Notes under the pieces: generated by a model | Told to the model about the DNA's origin: nothing | The model's database searches: none | What the model saw: the letters and a program-made list of their open reading frames with translations, nothing else | Assembly: GCF_004014855.1 (NCBI RefSeq) | Contig: NZ_CP034930.1 | Location: forward strand, 1,550,001-1,614,000 | Source of the DNA: Apibacter raozihei | GTDB lineage: Bacteria > Bacteroidota > Bacteroidia > Flavobacteriales > Weeksellaceae | DNA length: 64,000 nucleotides | Reading direction: 5' to 3' | In this document: positions 1-8,244 of the stretch, piece after piece | Layout: each line of letters opens with the position of its first letter | Numbering within the stretch: the stretch's first letter is position 1 | Made by a program: the position numbers and the translations under genes

Positions 1-1192
1 ATAACAAACAATCCTTCATAAGCAGTATCACTAAATTTCTGTCCAGAGTTTTGTGTTTAAAGTAGTTTTTAATTGTCTGGTTAAAAATTTTATGACGAAG
101 TATCAGTTTGCTGAATTCTAATTGTCGATTATACAAAGAAAGCGAGTAAACATTATTCCCTTTTTCAGTAAGGGTACAACCATTTTGCCCCTTACGCTGA
201 GTGTACTGTAAAATTCCCAGATATTTTCCGGCATTTATATAATAGTCTGTCTGCCTGGGATCGAAATCATAATTTTCTGTAATCTCTTCTTTTGTCAGAA
301 ATTCACGAACTTTTAACAGCTCACCTAAATTAATAATTCTTTCAAAATTGTCGGCCTGAGGAAAAGGAATTTCTGGTTCTTCAATTAAAGATATTTGTTC
401 AGCAATTAGAATAATGGTTTCCCTGTCTATTTGTTTATTTTTAAGAGTGTATTTTTTTTCCCTGATTAATTCCAGAGAATTGTAATGCTCAGTCTCATTA
501 AAAAAATACTCACGTAAGTGAAAAAAACCGTTACTATAAGTCAAGAATAAAGGCACAATAGATTTTGATATTTTTTTTTGCCATAATCTGAAAGGATAAT
601 ATAGCTGACGTATTAAAAAATCGTCGGATAAGTAATTTTTAGCCTCCAGTAAATACAAGTTATTTCTACCTTCATAACCGCCATCAATTTCAAGCTGGGA
701 ATTATCTACATGAACCGGAAGTTTGCCTGCACTGTGATCAATAATAAAATCAAAACAAGAAGAACTCATTCTGCCACTAACGGTAGGCATAAGTTTATCA
801 TCTTCTGTAAAATCTTGAAGAATTCCAGATATATAGGCACAATTAATAGCAGCGGCTTCACTGGTGATATTTTCGTAATTTAAACTTTCCAGCAATGGAG
901 GGAACTTAATATTTTCAGTAATTATTTTTTGATTTTTGGCAAACGGATGAAATGTTTCAAATGTGCCTATAATATAATTGCCTCTGGATATGGGTAAGAT
1001 AGATAAGTTGTTGTTTTTAAATAATTTAGGTAATTGTGAGCGATGATCGAACTTAGTCATCAACCGAGCTTCACGAAATTCATTAATCTCAAGTGATGAA
1101 ATTTCAATACAGCTTTCTTCTGAAAGTCTCTCCAGAATTTTATATTTTTCAAATATTTTTATCCAGGCACTTTCGTTTTTCGATTCATTCAT
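1..1192 (-). CDS. Type II restriction endonuclease, PD-(D/E)xK type (3' end outside window)
   Basis: I translated this frame by hand; it stays open from the ATG at 1190-1192 to the window edge (397 codons), so the C-terminus is missing. A PD-(D/E)xK-like core is visible: E168-I-D170 followed by a glycine-rich turn and L-L-E183-A-K185-N, in a region predicted as alternating strands. The start overlaps the last 8 bases of the upstream Dam-type methylase gene (ATGAATGA), which suggests translational coupling. Restriction enzymes paired with Dam-type methylases commonly cut GATC, so this is the likely target by inference only. The role would be defence against unmethylated foreign DNA. The exact enzyme family is not recognised with certainty; another nuclease function remains possible. 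Confidence 0.72.
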   Translation of the reverse strand, partial: MNESKNESAWIKIFEKYKILERLSEESCIEISSLEINEFREARLMTKFDHRSQLPKLFKNNNLSILPISRGNYIIGTFETFHPFAKNQKIITENIKFPPLLESLNYENITSEAAAINCAYISGILQDFTEDDKLMPTVSGRMSSSCFDFIIDHSAGKLPVHVDNSQLEIDGGYEGRNNLYLLEAKNYLSDDFLIRQLYYPFRLWQKKISKSIVPLFLTYSNGFFHLREYFFNETEHYNSLELIREKKYTLKNKQIDRETIILIAEQISLIEEPEIPFPQADNFERIINLGELLKVREFLTKEEITENYDFDPRQTDYYINAGKYLGILQYTQRKGQNGCTLTEKGNNVYSLSLYNRQLEFSKLILRHKIFNQTIKNYFKHKTLDRNLVILLMKDCLL

Positions 1193-2024
1193 AATTTCTT
1201 ATTAAAACTTCATCAATTTCTCCTCTTTTTTCACCTTTGGAATTGATTGAGCGACTGGCTTTAACCGTAAATTGGAAATAATCTTTATATAAATCCTTTA
1301 TAAATTCTGAAGAAGAGTTGGAAAGCAAAAACTTGATATGTCTTGAATTTAGTTCGTCACAAGCTTCTTTAAGTCTTATCTGATCGGTTTTATTCCATCC
1401 TCCCTGAACGTAGCCTGTAAAATTTGAGCTTTCAGATATTGGATGATAAGGAGGATCTAAATAAATAAATGATTTTGGACTTGCTGATTTTAATATGCTT
1501 TCATAATCTGAATTTTTTAATAAAATTTCATTTTCATTTAAAAATTGGCTGACTGCTTTCAGAACGGATTCATTTATTATAGTAGGATTTTTATATTTCC
1601 CAAAGGGAGTATTGAACTTACCTGCATTGTTTACTCTATACAATCCGTTATAGCAAGTTTTATTCAAATAAATAAAACGGGAAGCTCTTTGGACATCGGT
1701 TAAATTTTTGTATTCCTCCGTACGATCTAGGTTTCGTATGGAATAAAAGTATTCAGAAGTGTTTTCATGTTTTGCTAAATCTTTTATCAAAGAAGTAAAA
1801 TGATTTTTTACCACTTTATATACGTTGATTAGTTCGGTGTTGGAGTCATTAAGAATTGCTTGATTGGGCTGAAGGTGAAATAAAACGGCTCCTCCGCCGA
1901 TAAATGGTTCTATATATTGGTAATCGTCTATGTTCTCAGGCATTAAGCTGATGATAGAGGGCATAATTTGCCTTTTTCCTCCCACCCATTTTAAAAATGG
2001 TGCAACCAACTTTTCTTTAGCCAT
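1185..2024 (-). CDS. Dam-type DNA adenine N6-methyltransferase of a restriction-modification pair
   Basis: This 279-residue protein has the class alpha adenine methylase layout: the AdoMet-binding motif FLKWVGGKRQ near residues 10-20, the 'EPFIGGGAV' segment near 40, and the catalytic DPPY motif (YLDPPYHP) near 190. The family transfers a methyl group from S-adenosylmethionine to N6 of adenine, typically in GATC. I chose the ATG at 2022-2024; the codon just before it is TTG and would add one residue. The gene overlaps the downstream endonuclease gene by 8 bases, so it is most likely the protective half of a type II restriction-modification system and not a stand-alone Dam. Sequence specificity is inferred, not seen. 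Confidence 0.88.
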   Translation of the reverse strand: MAKEKLVAPFLKWVGGKRQIMPSIISLMPENIDDYQYIEPFIGGGAVLFHLQPNQAILNDSNTELINVYKVVKNHFTSLIKDLAKHENTSEYFYSIRNLDRTEEYKNLTDVQRASRFIYLNKTCYNGLYRVNNAGKFNTPFGKYKNPTIINESVLKAVSQFLNENEILLKNSDYESILKSASPKSFIYLDPPYHPISESSNFTGYVQGGWNKTDQIRLKEACDELNSRHIKFLLSNSSSEFIKDLYKDYFQFTVKASRSINSKGEKRGEIDEVLIRNYE

Positions 2025-2186
2025 CAAATATGTAATTATAAATTCATTTGCAAGATACTAATAATAATGAGTTTTTTACTAATTTAACCCTTTTACGAAT
2101 GATTGTTTGCTTATAATCAGTAATTTAAAAAATGAAAATATTTTGTTTTTAATATGTATATTTAACGGAATTTAAAAATAAAACAA

Positions 2187-2546
2187 ATGTCAAAAATACA
2201 TATAGTTTGTTATCCAAATTGCAGTACTTGTAAAAAAGCATTAAAATGGTTAGATGAACATAATTTGGAATTTGAAGAAAGAAATATTGCAATTCAAAAT
2301 CCTTCGGAAAGTGAATTAAAAAGCTGGAAGGAAAAAAGTAATTATCCTTTATCGAAATTCTTTAATACTTCAGGAAAAGTATATAAAGAACTAAATCTGA
2401 AGGATAAAGTAAAAGAGGCGAAAGATGAAGAACTATATTCTTTACTGGCAAGTAATGGAATGTTGGTGAAGAGACCTTTGCTAGTTACAGATTCTTTTGT
2501 TTTAGTAGGATTTAAGCCTGAGGAGTGGGAAGATAAGTTGTTGTAG
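2187..2546 (+). CDS. ArsC/Spx-family thioredoxin-fold protein
   Basis: This 119-residue protein belongs to the ArsC/Spx/YffB family. Near the N-terminus it has YPNC12-STC15, a CxxC pair at the redox position, and near the C-terminus LVKR96PLLV, the conserved arginine-proline that binds the oxyanion or contacts RNA polymerase in the family. Length is typical. Members include glutaredoxin-type arsenate reductases, the regulator Spx and the uncharacterised YffB group. No ars operon genes lie next to it, so arsenate reduction is not supported by context. It appears to be a single-gene unit, followed by a promoter-like TATATTTG at 2643-2650 for the next operon. Confidence 0.8.
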   Translation: MSKIHIVCYPNCSTCKKALKWLDEHNLEFEERNIAIQNPSESELKSWKEKSNYPLSKFFNTSGKVYKELNLKDKVKEAKDEELYSLLASNGMLVKRPLLVTDSFVLVGFKPEEWEDKLL

Positions 2547-2642
2547 TTTTTTTATTATTGTAAAAACATCGTAAAAATCTTATTATTATTCTTAGGCCTT
2601 GTAGAAAAAAGCGTTTATTAGTATTAGATCGTTTAATTTCAA

Positions 2643-2650
2643 TATATTTG
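2643..2650 (+). promoter_or_regulatory. Putative -7 element for the three-gene exported-protein operon
   Basis: TATATTTG matches the Bacteroidota -7 consensus TAnnTTTG and lies 23 bases before the ATG at 2673. No clear TTG lies about 19 bases upstream, so this is only a partial match. Confidence 0.35.
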
Positions 2651-2672
2651 TTGATTCTAATTATTAAATATC

Positions 2673-3365
2673 ATGATTTTATTCTTTTCAGGCCAATTTA
2701 GATATTTAAAAGTGATTTTTATTTTAAGTACTTGTTCTTTGTTAACTTCGTGTTTTGAAATTTTGGAGGAGGTAGATATGAATCCTGACGGAAGTGGAAA
2801 AATGTCCTTAACCATTAATTTGAGCCAGAGTAAAAATAAAGTTTCTTCAATTATGCTTCTTGATAGCATAAACGGACATAAAATTCCTAAAAAGAAAGAT
2901 ATACAAAAAAATTTAGAAGATTTATCAGCAAAACTAAAAAAAATCAAAGGTATCAGTAAAGTTACTTATCATACGGATTATACTCAGTTTATTGCAACTG
3001 TAAGTTTTAATTTTGATCACGTTTCAATTCTTAACAAGGCAAGTAAAGAAATTTTTACAGCATACAAATTAAAAGTAGATGAGGTTCCTGCATACAGTTA
3101 TCAGACGTCAAAAAAAATATTTAAATACGAATATAATAATGCAAGTGCAAAAACAGCTTTTAATAAATTAAAAAAAGATGATAAGGAAATTTTTAAAAAT
3201 GCAACATATACAAGTATTTACAGATTTCCTTATACTGTACAGCAAATAAAAAACACAAAATCTACTCTTTCAAAGAGTAAAAAATCAGTAATGCAGAAAA
3301 CATCCATTTTGCATCTGATAAATAATACGGCCAATATTTCAAACCAAATACAATTAGTACCCTGA
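2673..3365 (+). CDS. Exported lipoprotein of unknown function, first gene of a three-gene operon
   Basis: The 230-residue protein starts with a hydrophobic stretch and a lipobox, LLTSC27, so it is probably an inner- or outer-membrane lipoprotein. Just after the cysteine comes 'EEVDMNPDGSGKMSLTINLSQ', an alternating pattern that suggests a beta-rich fold; the rest is lysine-rich with no recognised domain. The stop codon overlaps the next start by one base (TGATG), so this and the two downstream genes are almost certainly one transcript. No function can be assigned. The three-gene layout suggests the products act together at the cell envelope. Confidence 0.8.
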   Translation: MILFFSGQFRYLKVIFILSTCSLLTSCFEILEEVDMNPDGSGKMSLTINLSQSKNKVSSIMLLDSINGHKIPKKKDIQKNLEDLSAKLKKIKGISKVTYHTDYTQFIATVSFNFDHVSILNKASKEIFTAYKLKVDEVPAYSYQTSKKIFKYEYNNASAKTAFNKLKKDDKEIFKNATYTSIYRFPYTVQQIKNTKSTLSKSKKSVMQKTSILHLINNTANISNQIQLVP

Positions 3366-5359
3366 TGAAATTTATATTTACAACATTAATTCTATCGTTT
3401 TTCATGGTTCTTTCAGCACAGGAAGAATTAGTTTATAAAATACCTAGAGATGCTTCTATAGTCATTCATGCCAAAGGAAATAAATTTTTAGAACACATTA
3501 GTCTGGAAGATTTTAATAAAACCCGTATGGGAGGCGTGCTTCTCAACCAATTTTTTAAAAAAGAGAAAGAAGATAAAGATATAAGAGATACAGGTATCGA
3601 CTTTTCTGCAGATATGTATTTTTATCAACAAATTAATGATAGTATTATCTTTAACTGTTATCTGGTTTCATTGGATAATGCTTTAAAATTTGACCGGCTA
3701 ATACAGCAAAAAGAAGATATAAATAAAAAAATAAAACTCAATAATGGATCTAAAGAATTTTATGAATCAGGTCAGTATTTAATTTGGGATACCAAAAAGC
3801 TTTTGTTAGTTTATGGTGAATTAAATGATGAGTATTTAAGAAAAGATACGATTATTGCTAAACGTTATGGATTGACAGAAAAATCAAGCTACGATTTTTA
3901 TTATCCGGAAGATTCAATTGTTTTAAAAAAATATGATTATAACGAAGATTTTTCAGATATAGCGGTTGCAGCAGACTCAGCAATAGTTTCCTCTGATAAT
4001 TATGATCGCTATTCTGATGTAGATACTATAGCTGTTCACTCTGAGTATGATGAACAAACTGATGATGATGATTTTGAAGATTCGCCTGTTGAATATGATA
4101 ATTATGAAGAAAGGGAATATTATGATGAAAAGGCTTATGATAAATATCAGGCATCTCAAGATAGTATCAAAAATGAAATATTAAAGAATTGGATGTATTC
4201 TTATGGGGAATCTATTTTTAGAAGGACTAAAGCACAACCTTCAATCATGGAAAATGAAGAATATAGAAAAAGTATTGATAAGGATGCGGCTGTAACTTAC
4301 TTTGTGAATATGTCAAGACCTTGGAGTCTTCTTCAATCTAATAAATTCATTTACTCAAAGCTGTATTATTATTATAACATATCATTGCTTACAAATGTTT
4401 TAAGTAAAAATGTTTCAGGCTCATTAAACATGGATAAAAATGCTATACGGTTAAAATATAATTTTGAGCTTTACGATAAAGATGTAGAAATGTACAAGCA
4501 ACTTTATAACCATAAACTAAACAAAAAATTTTATAAATATATTGATTCTGACGAAGTGGTTGGTTATATGAGTTCGGCAATAAATACTCAGAAACTATTA
4601 GAATTATATCCTAAATTTATGGCTCGTATTTATGGAGAAGTCTTTAAAGAAAATAAAGATGAAATAAATCTTTTTGCTGAATTATTTTCTTTGTTTTTAG
4701 ATGAAAAATCTGTTGCTGAAGTTATTAAAGGTGATGCTCTCTTTTTATTAAAGGGTTTTACTGCTAAAGAACACTCGTATAAAACGTATGACTATGATGA
4801 AGACTATAATGCAACTGAAGTGGAAAAAGTAAAAACATATAATGTGCCGGATTTCTTATTTATGGCTTCATCAGATAATCCGCGGATTATTTACTCGATA
4901 TTAAATTACGGTATTAAAAAAGGTACAGTTAATGTAGAAGATGGTATCTATCATATACACCATACCAATATAGAGCCGGTGTCATTTTATATGTTTATAA
5001 AAGAGAATGAAAATATTGTATTTGTTGGATCATCAAAAGATGAATTGTTAAAAATCAAAACAAATACATTCAAAGCAAATCTTGATAAAAAGGATAAAAT
5101 AAATCTTACTTCTAATAAATTTAATTTCAATTTTAAACCCTACAGGCTAGTTGGAAAATTACCTAAAAGCGGATTTGATAATATTGAGGAATTCATAAAA
5201 ATGAGAAACCTATTCGGAGCTATGGGCGAAATTAATGGTAAAGATGAAGGGGTAAAAGGAAATTCAGTTGTAGGAGAATATAATTTCAGCACTACTGAGG
5301 AAGATAAAAATTCATTGAAATACTTTTTAAAATTGTCGGAAATGTTAACCGATATGTAA
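3365..5359 (+). CDS. Secreted protein with an acidic central segment, DUF4836-like (hypothetical)
   Basis: A signal peptide (residues 1-19, ending SAQ) leads a 664-residue protein. The opening 'YKIPRDASIVIHAKGNKFLEHISLEDFNKTRMGGVLL' resembles the start of DUF4836-type Bacteroidota proteins, which begin with a 'PxDAxxVxxxxG' strand and a conserved F/W-type helix; this comparison is from memory. A strongly acidic, tyrosine-rich, low-complexity stretch covers about residues 178-268 and looks disordered. The gene overlaps its upstream partner by one base and is followed two bases later by a related exported protein. Function is unknown; a periplasmic or outer-membrane role is inferred from export. 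Confidence 0.75.
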   Translation: MKFIFTTLILSFFMVLSAQEELVYKIPRDASIVIHAKGNKFLEHISLEDFNKTRMGGVLLNQFFKKEKEDKDIRDTGIDFSADMYFYQQINDSIIFNCYLVSLDNALKFDRLIQQKEDINKKIKLNNGSKEFYESGQYLIWDTKKLLLVYGELNDEYLRKDTIIAKRYGLTEKSSYDFYYPEDSIVLKKYDYNEDFSDIAVAADSAIVSSDNYDRYSDVDTIAVHSEYDEQTDDDDFEDSPVEYDNYEEREYYDEKAYDKYQASQDSIKNEILKNWMYSYGESIFRRTKAQPSIMENEEYRKSIDKDAAVTYFVNMSRPWSLLQSNKFIYSKLYYYYNISLLTNVLSKNVSGSLNMDKNAIRLKYNFELYDKDVEMYKQLYNHKLNKKFYKYIDSDEVVGYMSSAINTQKLLELYPKFMARIYGEVFKENKDEINLFAELFSLFLDEKSVAEVIKGDALFLLKGFTAKEHSYKTYDYDEDYNATEVEKVKTYNVPDFLFMASSDNPRIIYSILNYGIKKGTVNVEDGIYHIHHTNIEPVSFYMFIKENENIVFVGSSKDELLKIKTNTFKANLDKKDKINLTSNKFNFNFKPYRLVGKLPKSGFDNIEEFIKMRNLFGAMGEINGKDEGVKGNSVVGEYNFSTTEEDKNSLKYFLKLSEMLTDM

Positions 5360-5361
5360 AA

Positions 5362-6675
5362 ATGAAAAAAATTATTTACCTGATATGCACAGCCTTCTTT
5401 TCACTAATTATTCTTTTATGTGGATATTTTTGGTATCAGAAAAAACAATCACAGAATATTTTAGTTTATAACGAGACAAAAACTCTGATCAAGCTGGATA
5501 CTTATCGATTAGTGAAAAAATTTATCAGTAATCAGAGGTATTTACCTGATTCTCTTACTAATGTAAATTCACTAATAGGAACAGTCGACATACCGGCGGA
5601 TATTTTTCTTTTTACAGTGGATGGAAAAAAAGAAACCACCATATTCGGATCTCTCAACATAAAAGATTATAAATTATTTCACAAATATGTGACTACACAT
5701 CTGGACTTAGAAAATGATAAGGATTTATCATCATTATATTCAAGTAAAGATAGAAAGTGGAAATTATTATATAACAAGAATACCGTTGTATTTGCATATT
5801 CAGCTACAAAGGAAAAAGTTTCGGATATCTTAAAAGAGTTAATTTTAAAAAAAAATACAGTAAAAATTAAAGAAAGTCCTTTCAAAAATATACTAAATAA
5901 AAAAGGTGAAATAGTTTTTTATAATTTAAGCAGTGAAGGAAGCATTCATTGGAAAGATTCAGCTATAAAAGGAGAAATTAAAATAAATTCTCATAAATTT
6001 AGTGTTTCAAAACCAATTAAAGCACCTGTATTTAGTAAAGATAATTTTGTTTCTTTATGGCTAAATGCCGATATAAGTTCTTATGCTTCCCATAAGTCTT
6101 TTAAAATTGGGGAATATAGATTAAATACAGATAGTATTTTACCTTATTTTAAAAATGAAGTTCAGGTTGAGATTAAAGAGCCTGTACAGCAGAAAGAACA
6201 GCAAATTTCTTATGAGTATGACGATAACTTTGAAAAAGTAGAAGTAATCAAAGAAAAAATTAATTTTGTTCCGGGATTTAATGTTAAAATTAAATCAGAT
6301 GCCTATGGTTTAAAAACGTATCTGACACATGAAAATATTTTGCTGAAAAATGGTGAAATAAGTAGGGAGTTTTTTCCTTTGTTTAAAATAGAAGCTCAAA
6401 GTGAGCCTGATTATTTGGTTTTAAGCACAGTAAATAATGCTGTATTTGCCCCTAAAATAAGTTCTGACGTGATCTTTTATATGAAAGTTAATTTTGACAA
6501 AATGAGAACTCAAAAGGAATTTTCAGATTACAAAGCATATATGAAAAATTTGAAACGTTTGGAAATTATTACTCATTATATGAAAGAAAATAAGTTACTG
6601 GTTAACTTTTCTATAGAATCTGAAAATAATGATGTATTTTTTTTAATATCCTGGCTTTCATTAATCAGCAAATAA
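5362..6675 (+). CDS. Membrane-anchored or exported protein of unknown function, third gene of operon
   Basis: This 437-residue protein begins with a basic N-terminus and one hydrophobic segment (about residues 3-22) with no clear cleavage site or lipobox, so it may stay anchored in the membrane with the rest in the periplasm. The body alternates short strands and charged turns, including a glutamine/glutamate-rich patch around residues 270-300 (QQKEQQISYEYDDNFEKVEV). Segments such as 'GTVDIPADIFLFTVDGKKETTIFGSLNIKDYKLF' echo the neighbouring 664-residue protein, hinting at a shared fold. It starts two bases after the previous stop. No known domain is recognised. Confidence 0.75.
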   Translation: MKKIIYLICTAFFSLIILLCGYFWYQKKQSQNILVYNETKTLIKLDTYRLVKKFISNQRYLPDSLTNVNSLIGTVDIPADIFLFTVDGKKETTIFGSLNIKDYKLFHKYVTTHLDLENDKDLSSLYSSKDRKWKLLYNKNTVVFAYSATKEKVSDILKELILKKNTVKIKESPFKNILNKKGEIVFYNLSSEGSIHWKDSAIKGEIKINSHKFSVSKPIKAPVFSKDNFVSLWLNADISSYASHKSFKIGEYRLNTDSILPYFKNEVQVEIKEPVQQKEQQISYEYDDNFEKVEVIKEKINFVPGFNVKIKSDAYGLKTYLTHENILLKNGEISREFFPLFKIEAQSEPDYLVLSTVNNAVFAPKISSDVIFYMKVNFDKMRTQKEFSDYKAYMKNLKRLEIITHYMKENKLLVNFSIESENNDVFFLISWLSLISK

Positions 6676-6784
6676 TTTTTTAATTAATTTTTTTTATCAG
6701 TAATTACCATATCAGCTTTTTTGTAATAAAATAGCTCAGTTTTTGTTATAACTAAATTAAATTTTAATTATAAATCTTAAAGGT

Positions 6785-7321
6785 ATGATTACTAATTTAA
6801 AATTATTTATCGGAACTATTATTTTCTGCCTTTTGTTTACAGGATGTACAGGAAGTAAAAAACATGCTATCAAATCCGGTTCTGAAACAGCTGAAAATAG
6901 GATTAATCCATATTTTTCAAGAACAGATACCCAACAAATTAATGTAAGTAATGCTCAATGGAAAAAGATTTTAAATCCTGAATTATACAAAGTTGCACGT
7001 TTAGGTGACACGGAAGTTCCGTTTACGGGTAAATATAATGATTTTAAAGGGTTAGGTATATACTATTGTGCAGTATGTGGAAATCAGCTTTTTCGTTCAG
7101 ATTCTAAATTTTCATCTACTTGTGGCTGGCCCTCTTTTTTCGAACCTTCTCGCAAAAATAGTGTTGTATATAAGCAGGATACAAGTTATGGGATGGTGAG
7201 GGAGGAAGTTTTATGCGGAAGGTGTAAATCTCATTTAGGCCATGTTTTCGATGATGGACCTGAACCTACCGGGAAAAGATATTGTATGAATTCTATTTGT
7301 CTTGATTTTGTACCCGATTGA
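6785..7321 (+). CDS. msrB: Peptide-methionine (R)-S-oxide reductase MsrB, lipoprotein form
   Basis: MsrB reduces methionine-R-sulfoxide in oxidised proteins. The family signature is complete: zinc ligands C95-A-V-C98 and C144-G-R-C147, the resolving cysteine in STC113GWPSF, and the catalytic cysteine in KRYC167MNS, close to the usual RYCxNS. Unlike cytosolic MsrB, the protein has a signal sequence with lipobox LFTGC21, so it should sit as a lipoprotein facing the periplasm and repair envelope proteins. It is 178 residues long, the normal core plus leader. It appears to be transcribed alone; an MsrA partner is not present nearby. Confidence 0.92.
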   Translation: MITNLKLFIGTIIFCLLFTGCTGSKKHAIKSGSETAENRINPYFSRTDTQQINVSNAQWKKILNPELYKVARLGDTEVPFTGKYNDFKGLGIYYCAVCGNQLFRSDSKFSSTCGWPSFFEPSRKNSVVYKQDTSYGMVREEVLCGRCKSHLGHVFDDGPEPTGKRYCMNSICLDFVPD

Positions 7322-7382
7322 TACAATGATTACTTAGAGTATGGCCTAATTATTGAAAATGTATTATATAAGTAATATAAAT

Positions 7383-8057
7383 ATGAAAAGATTAGTTGTT
7401 ATAGTTTTGTTTTTCCTAGGATTTCTGGGAATGACAGCTCAGGAAAAAAAAGAGTTGGACATGGGAGATTTTTCCATAGTAAAAGTCTTTGACAGGATAT
7501 CTGCTGATATTATAGCTTCCGATGAAAATAAGGTAGTGATTACTGGTTTAAAAAGAGAAGATGTAGATGTGGTGAATAAAAACGGAGAATTAAAAGTAAG
7601 AATGAAAACTACCAAACTTTTAGCAGGAGATGATGTAAAAGTAAAGATTTATTATCAGGGAGAAATTAGTAGTGCGCAGGCCAGTGAGGGAGCAGTAGTG
7701 AAAGTAGTGGATAAAATATCTTCTTCTTCAGTTTTTTTAAATGCTAAAGAAGGAGCTATGGTCAGTGCTGAAGTTGAAACTTCTAAATTAGAAGCAAGAG
7801 TCAATTCCGGAGGAATTATTAATGTTTCAGGTCATGCTGATGAGCAGGATGTAGTCATTACTTCCGGAGGTAAGTATAATGGAAAAGATCTGGATTCTGA
7901 AAATGCATCAGTAGCAATTAATGCAGGAGGGAATGCGATGATTACGGCAACTGAAAAAGTTAATGCTAAAACCCGTGCAGGAGGTGTAATAGATATATAC
8001 GGCAAACCTGAAGTAAGCCAGCAGACTTTAGCCGGTGGAAAAATTATTAAACATTAA
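7383..8057 (+). CDS. Secreted GIN-domain (DUF2807-like) protein
   Basis: I start the gene at the ATG at 7383, because the longer frame begins with TTG and the segment MKRLVVIVLFFLGFLGMTAQ is an ideal signal peptide. The mature 200 residues carry the repetitive head-GIN pattern: 'FSIVKVFDRISADIIASDENKVVITG', followed by glycine-rich short strands (SSGGKYNGKDLDSENASVAINAGG...) that form a right-handed beta-solenoid in this family. DUF2807 proteins are common, secreted and of unknown role in Bacteroidota. A hairpin at 8085-8121 follows as a likely terminator. Confidence 0.82.
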   Translation: MKRLVVIVLFFLGFLGMTAQEKKELDMGDFSIVKVFDRISADIIASDENKVVITGLKREDVDVVNKNGELKVRMKTTKLLAGDDVKVKIYYQGEISSAQASEGAVVKVVDKISSSSVFLNAKEGAMVSAEVETSKLEARVNSGGIINVSGHADEQDVVITSGGKYNGKDLDSENASVAINAGGNAMITATEKVNAKTRAGGVIDIYGKPEVSQQTLAGGKIIKH

Positions 8058-8084
8058 TTGTTTAATTTTTTTGTTAATAAAAAG

Positions 8085-8126
8085 CCTGATAAATTTCATT
8101 TTATAAAGAAAATCTATCAGGTTTTT
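8085..8126 (+). terminator. Likely rho-independent terminator after the DUF2807-like gene
   Basis: CCTGATA (8085-8091) pairs with TATCAGG (8115-8121) and is followed by TTTTT. The loop is long (23 bases), so the hairpin is moderate in strength. Confidence 0.5.
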
Positions 8127-8130
8127 CATT

Positions 8131-8157
8131 TTGTAATAAAAAAAATTAGTAAATTTG
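8131..8157 (+). promoter_or_regulatory. Promoter-like element before the candidate small RNA
   Basis: TAAATTTG at 8150-8157 is a full match to the Bacteroidota -7 box TAnnTTTG, with TTG at 8131-8133, 16 bases upstream. No protein start follows on this strand before the hairpin at 8206-8237, so the element may drive a short non-coding transcript. Confidence 0.4.
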
Positions 8158-8163
8158 TATCCT

Positions 8164-8244
8164 TTTCAATAGAATTGGAATATTAGTTTAATTAGTTTAG
8201 TTTAGATTGTAGCAAAGGTCATTTCTTTTGCTGCAATTTTTTTT
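8164..8244 (+). ncRNA. Candidate small RNA ending in a strong terminator hairpin
   Basis: Between a promoter-like TAAATTTG (8150-8157) and an 11-base-pair stem (ATTGTAGCAAA 8206-8216 with TTTGCTGCAAT 8227-8237, one G-T pair, 10-base loop) followed by eight T residues lie about 80 bases with no open frame. The T-run is on the plus strand, so the hairpin cannot serve as an efficient terminator for trpS, which is read from the other strand. A short transcript antisense to nothing coding is therefore the simplest reading. It matches no RNA family I can name; it could also be only a terminator for read-through transcription. Confidence 0.4.

Noticed and set aside
3977-4159. 60-codon minus-strand frame rich in Ile and Arg
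   Set aside because: It mirrors the acidic, low-complexity part of the secreted protein on the plus strand.
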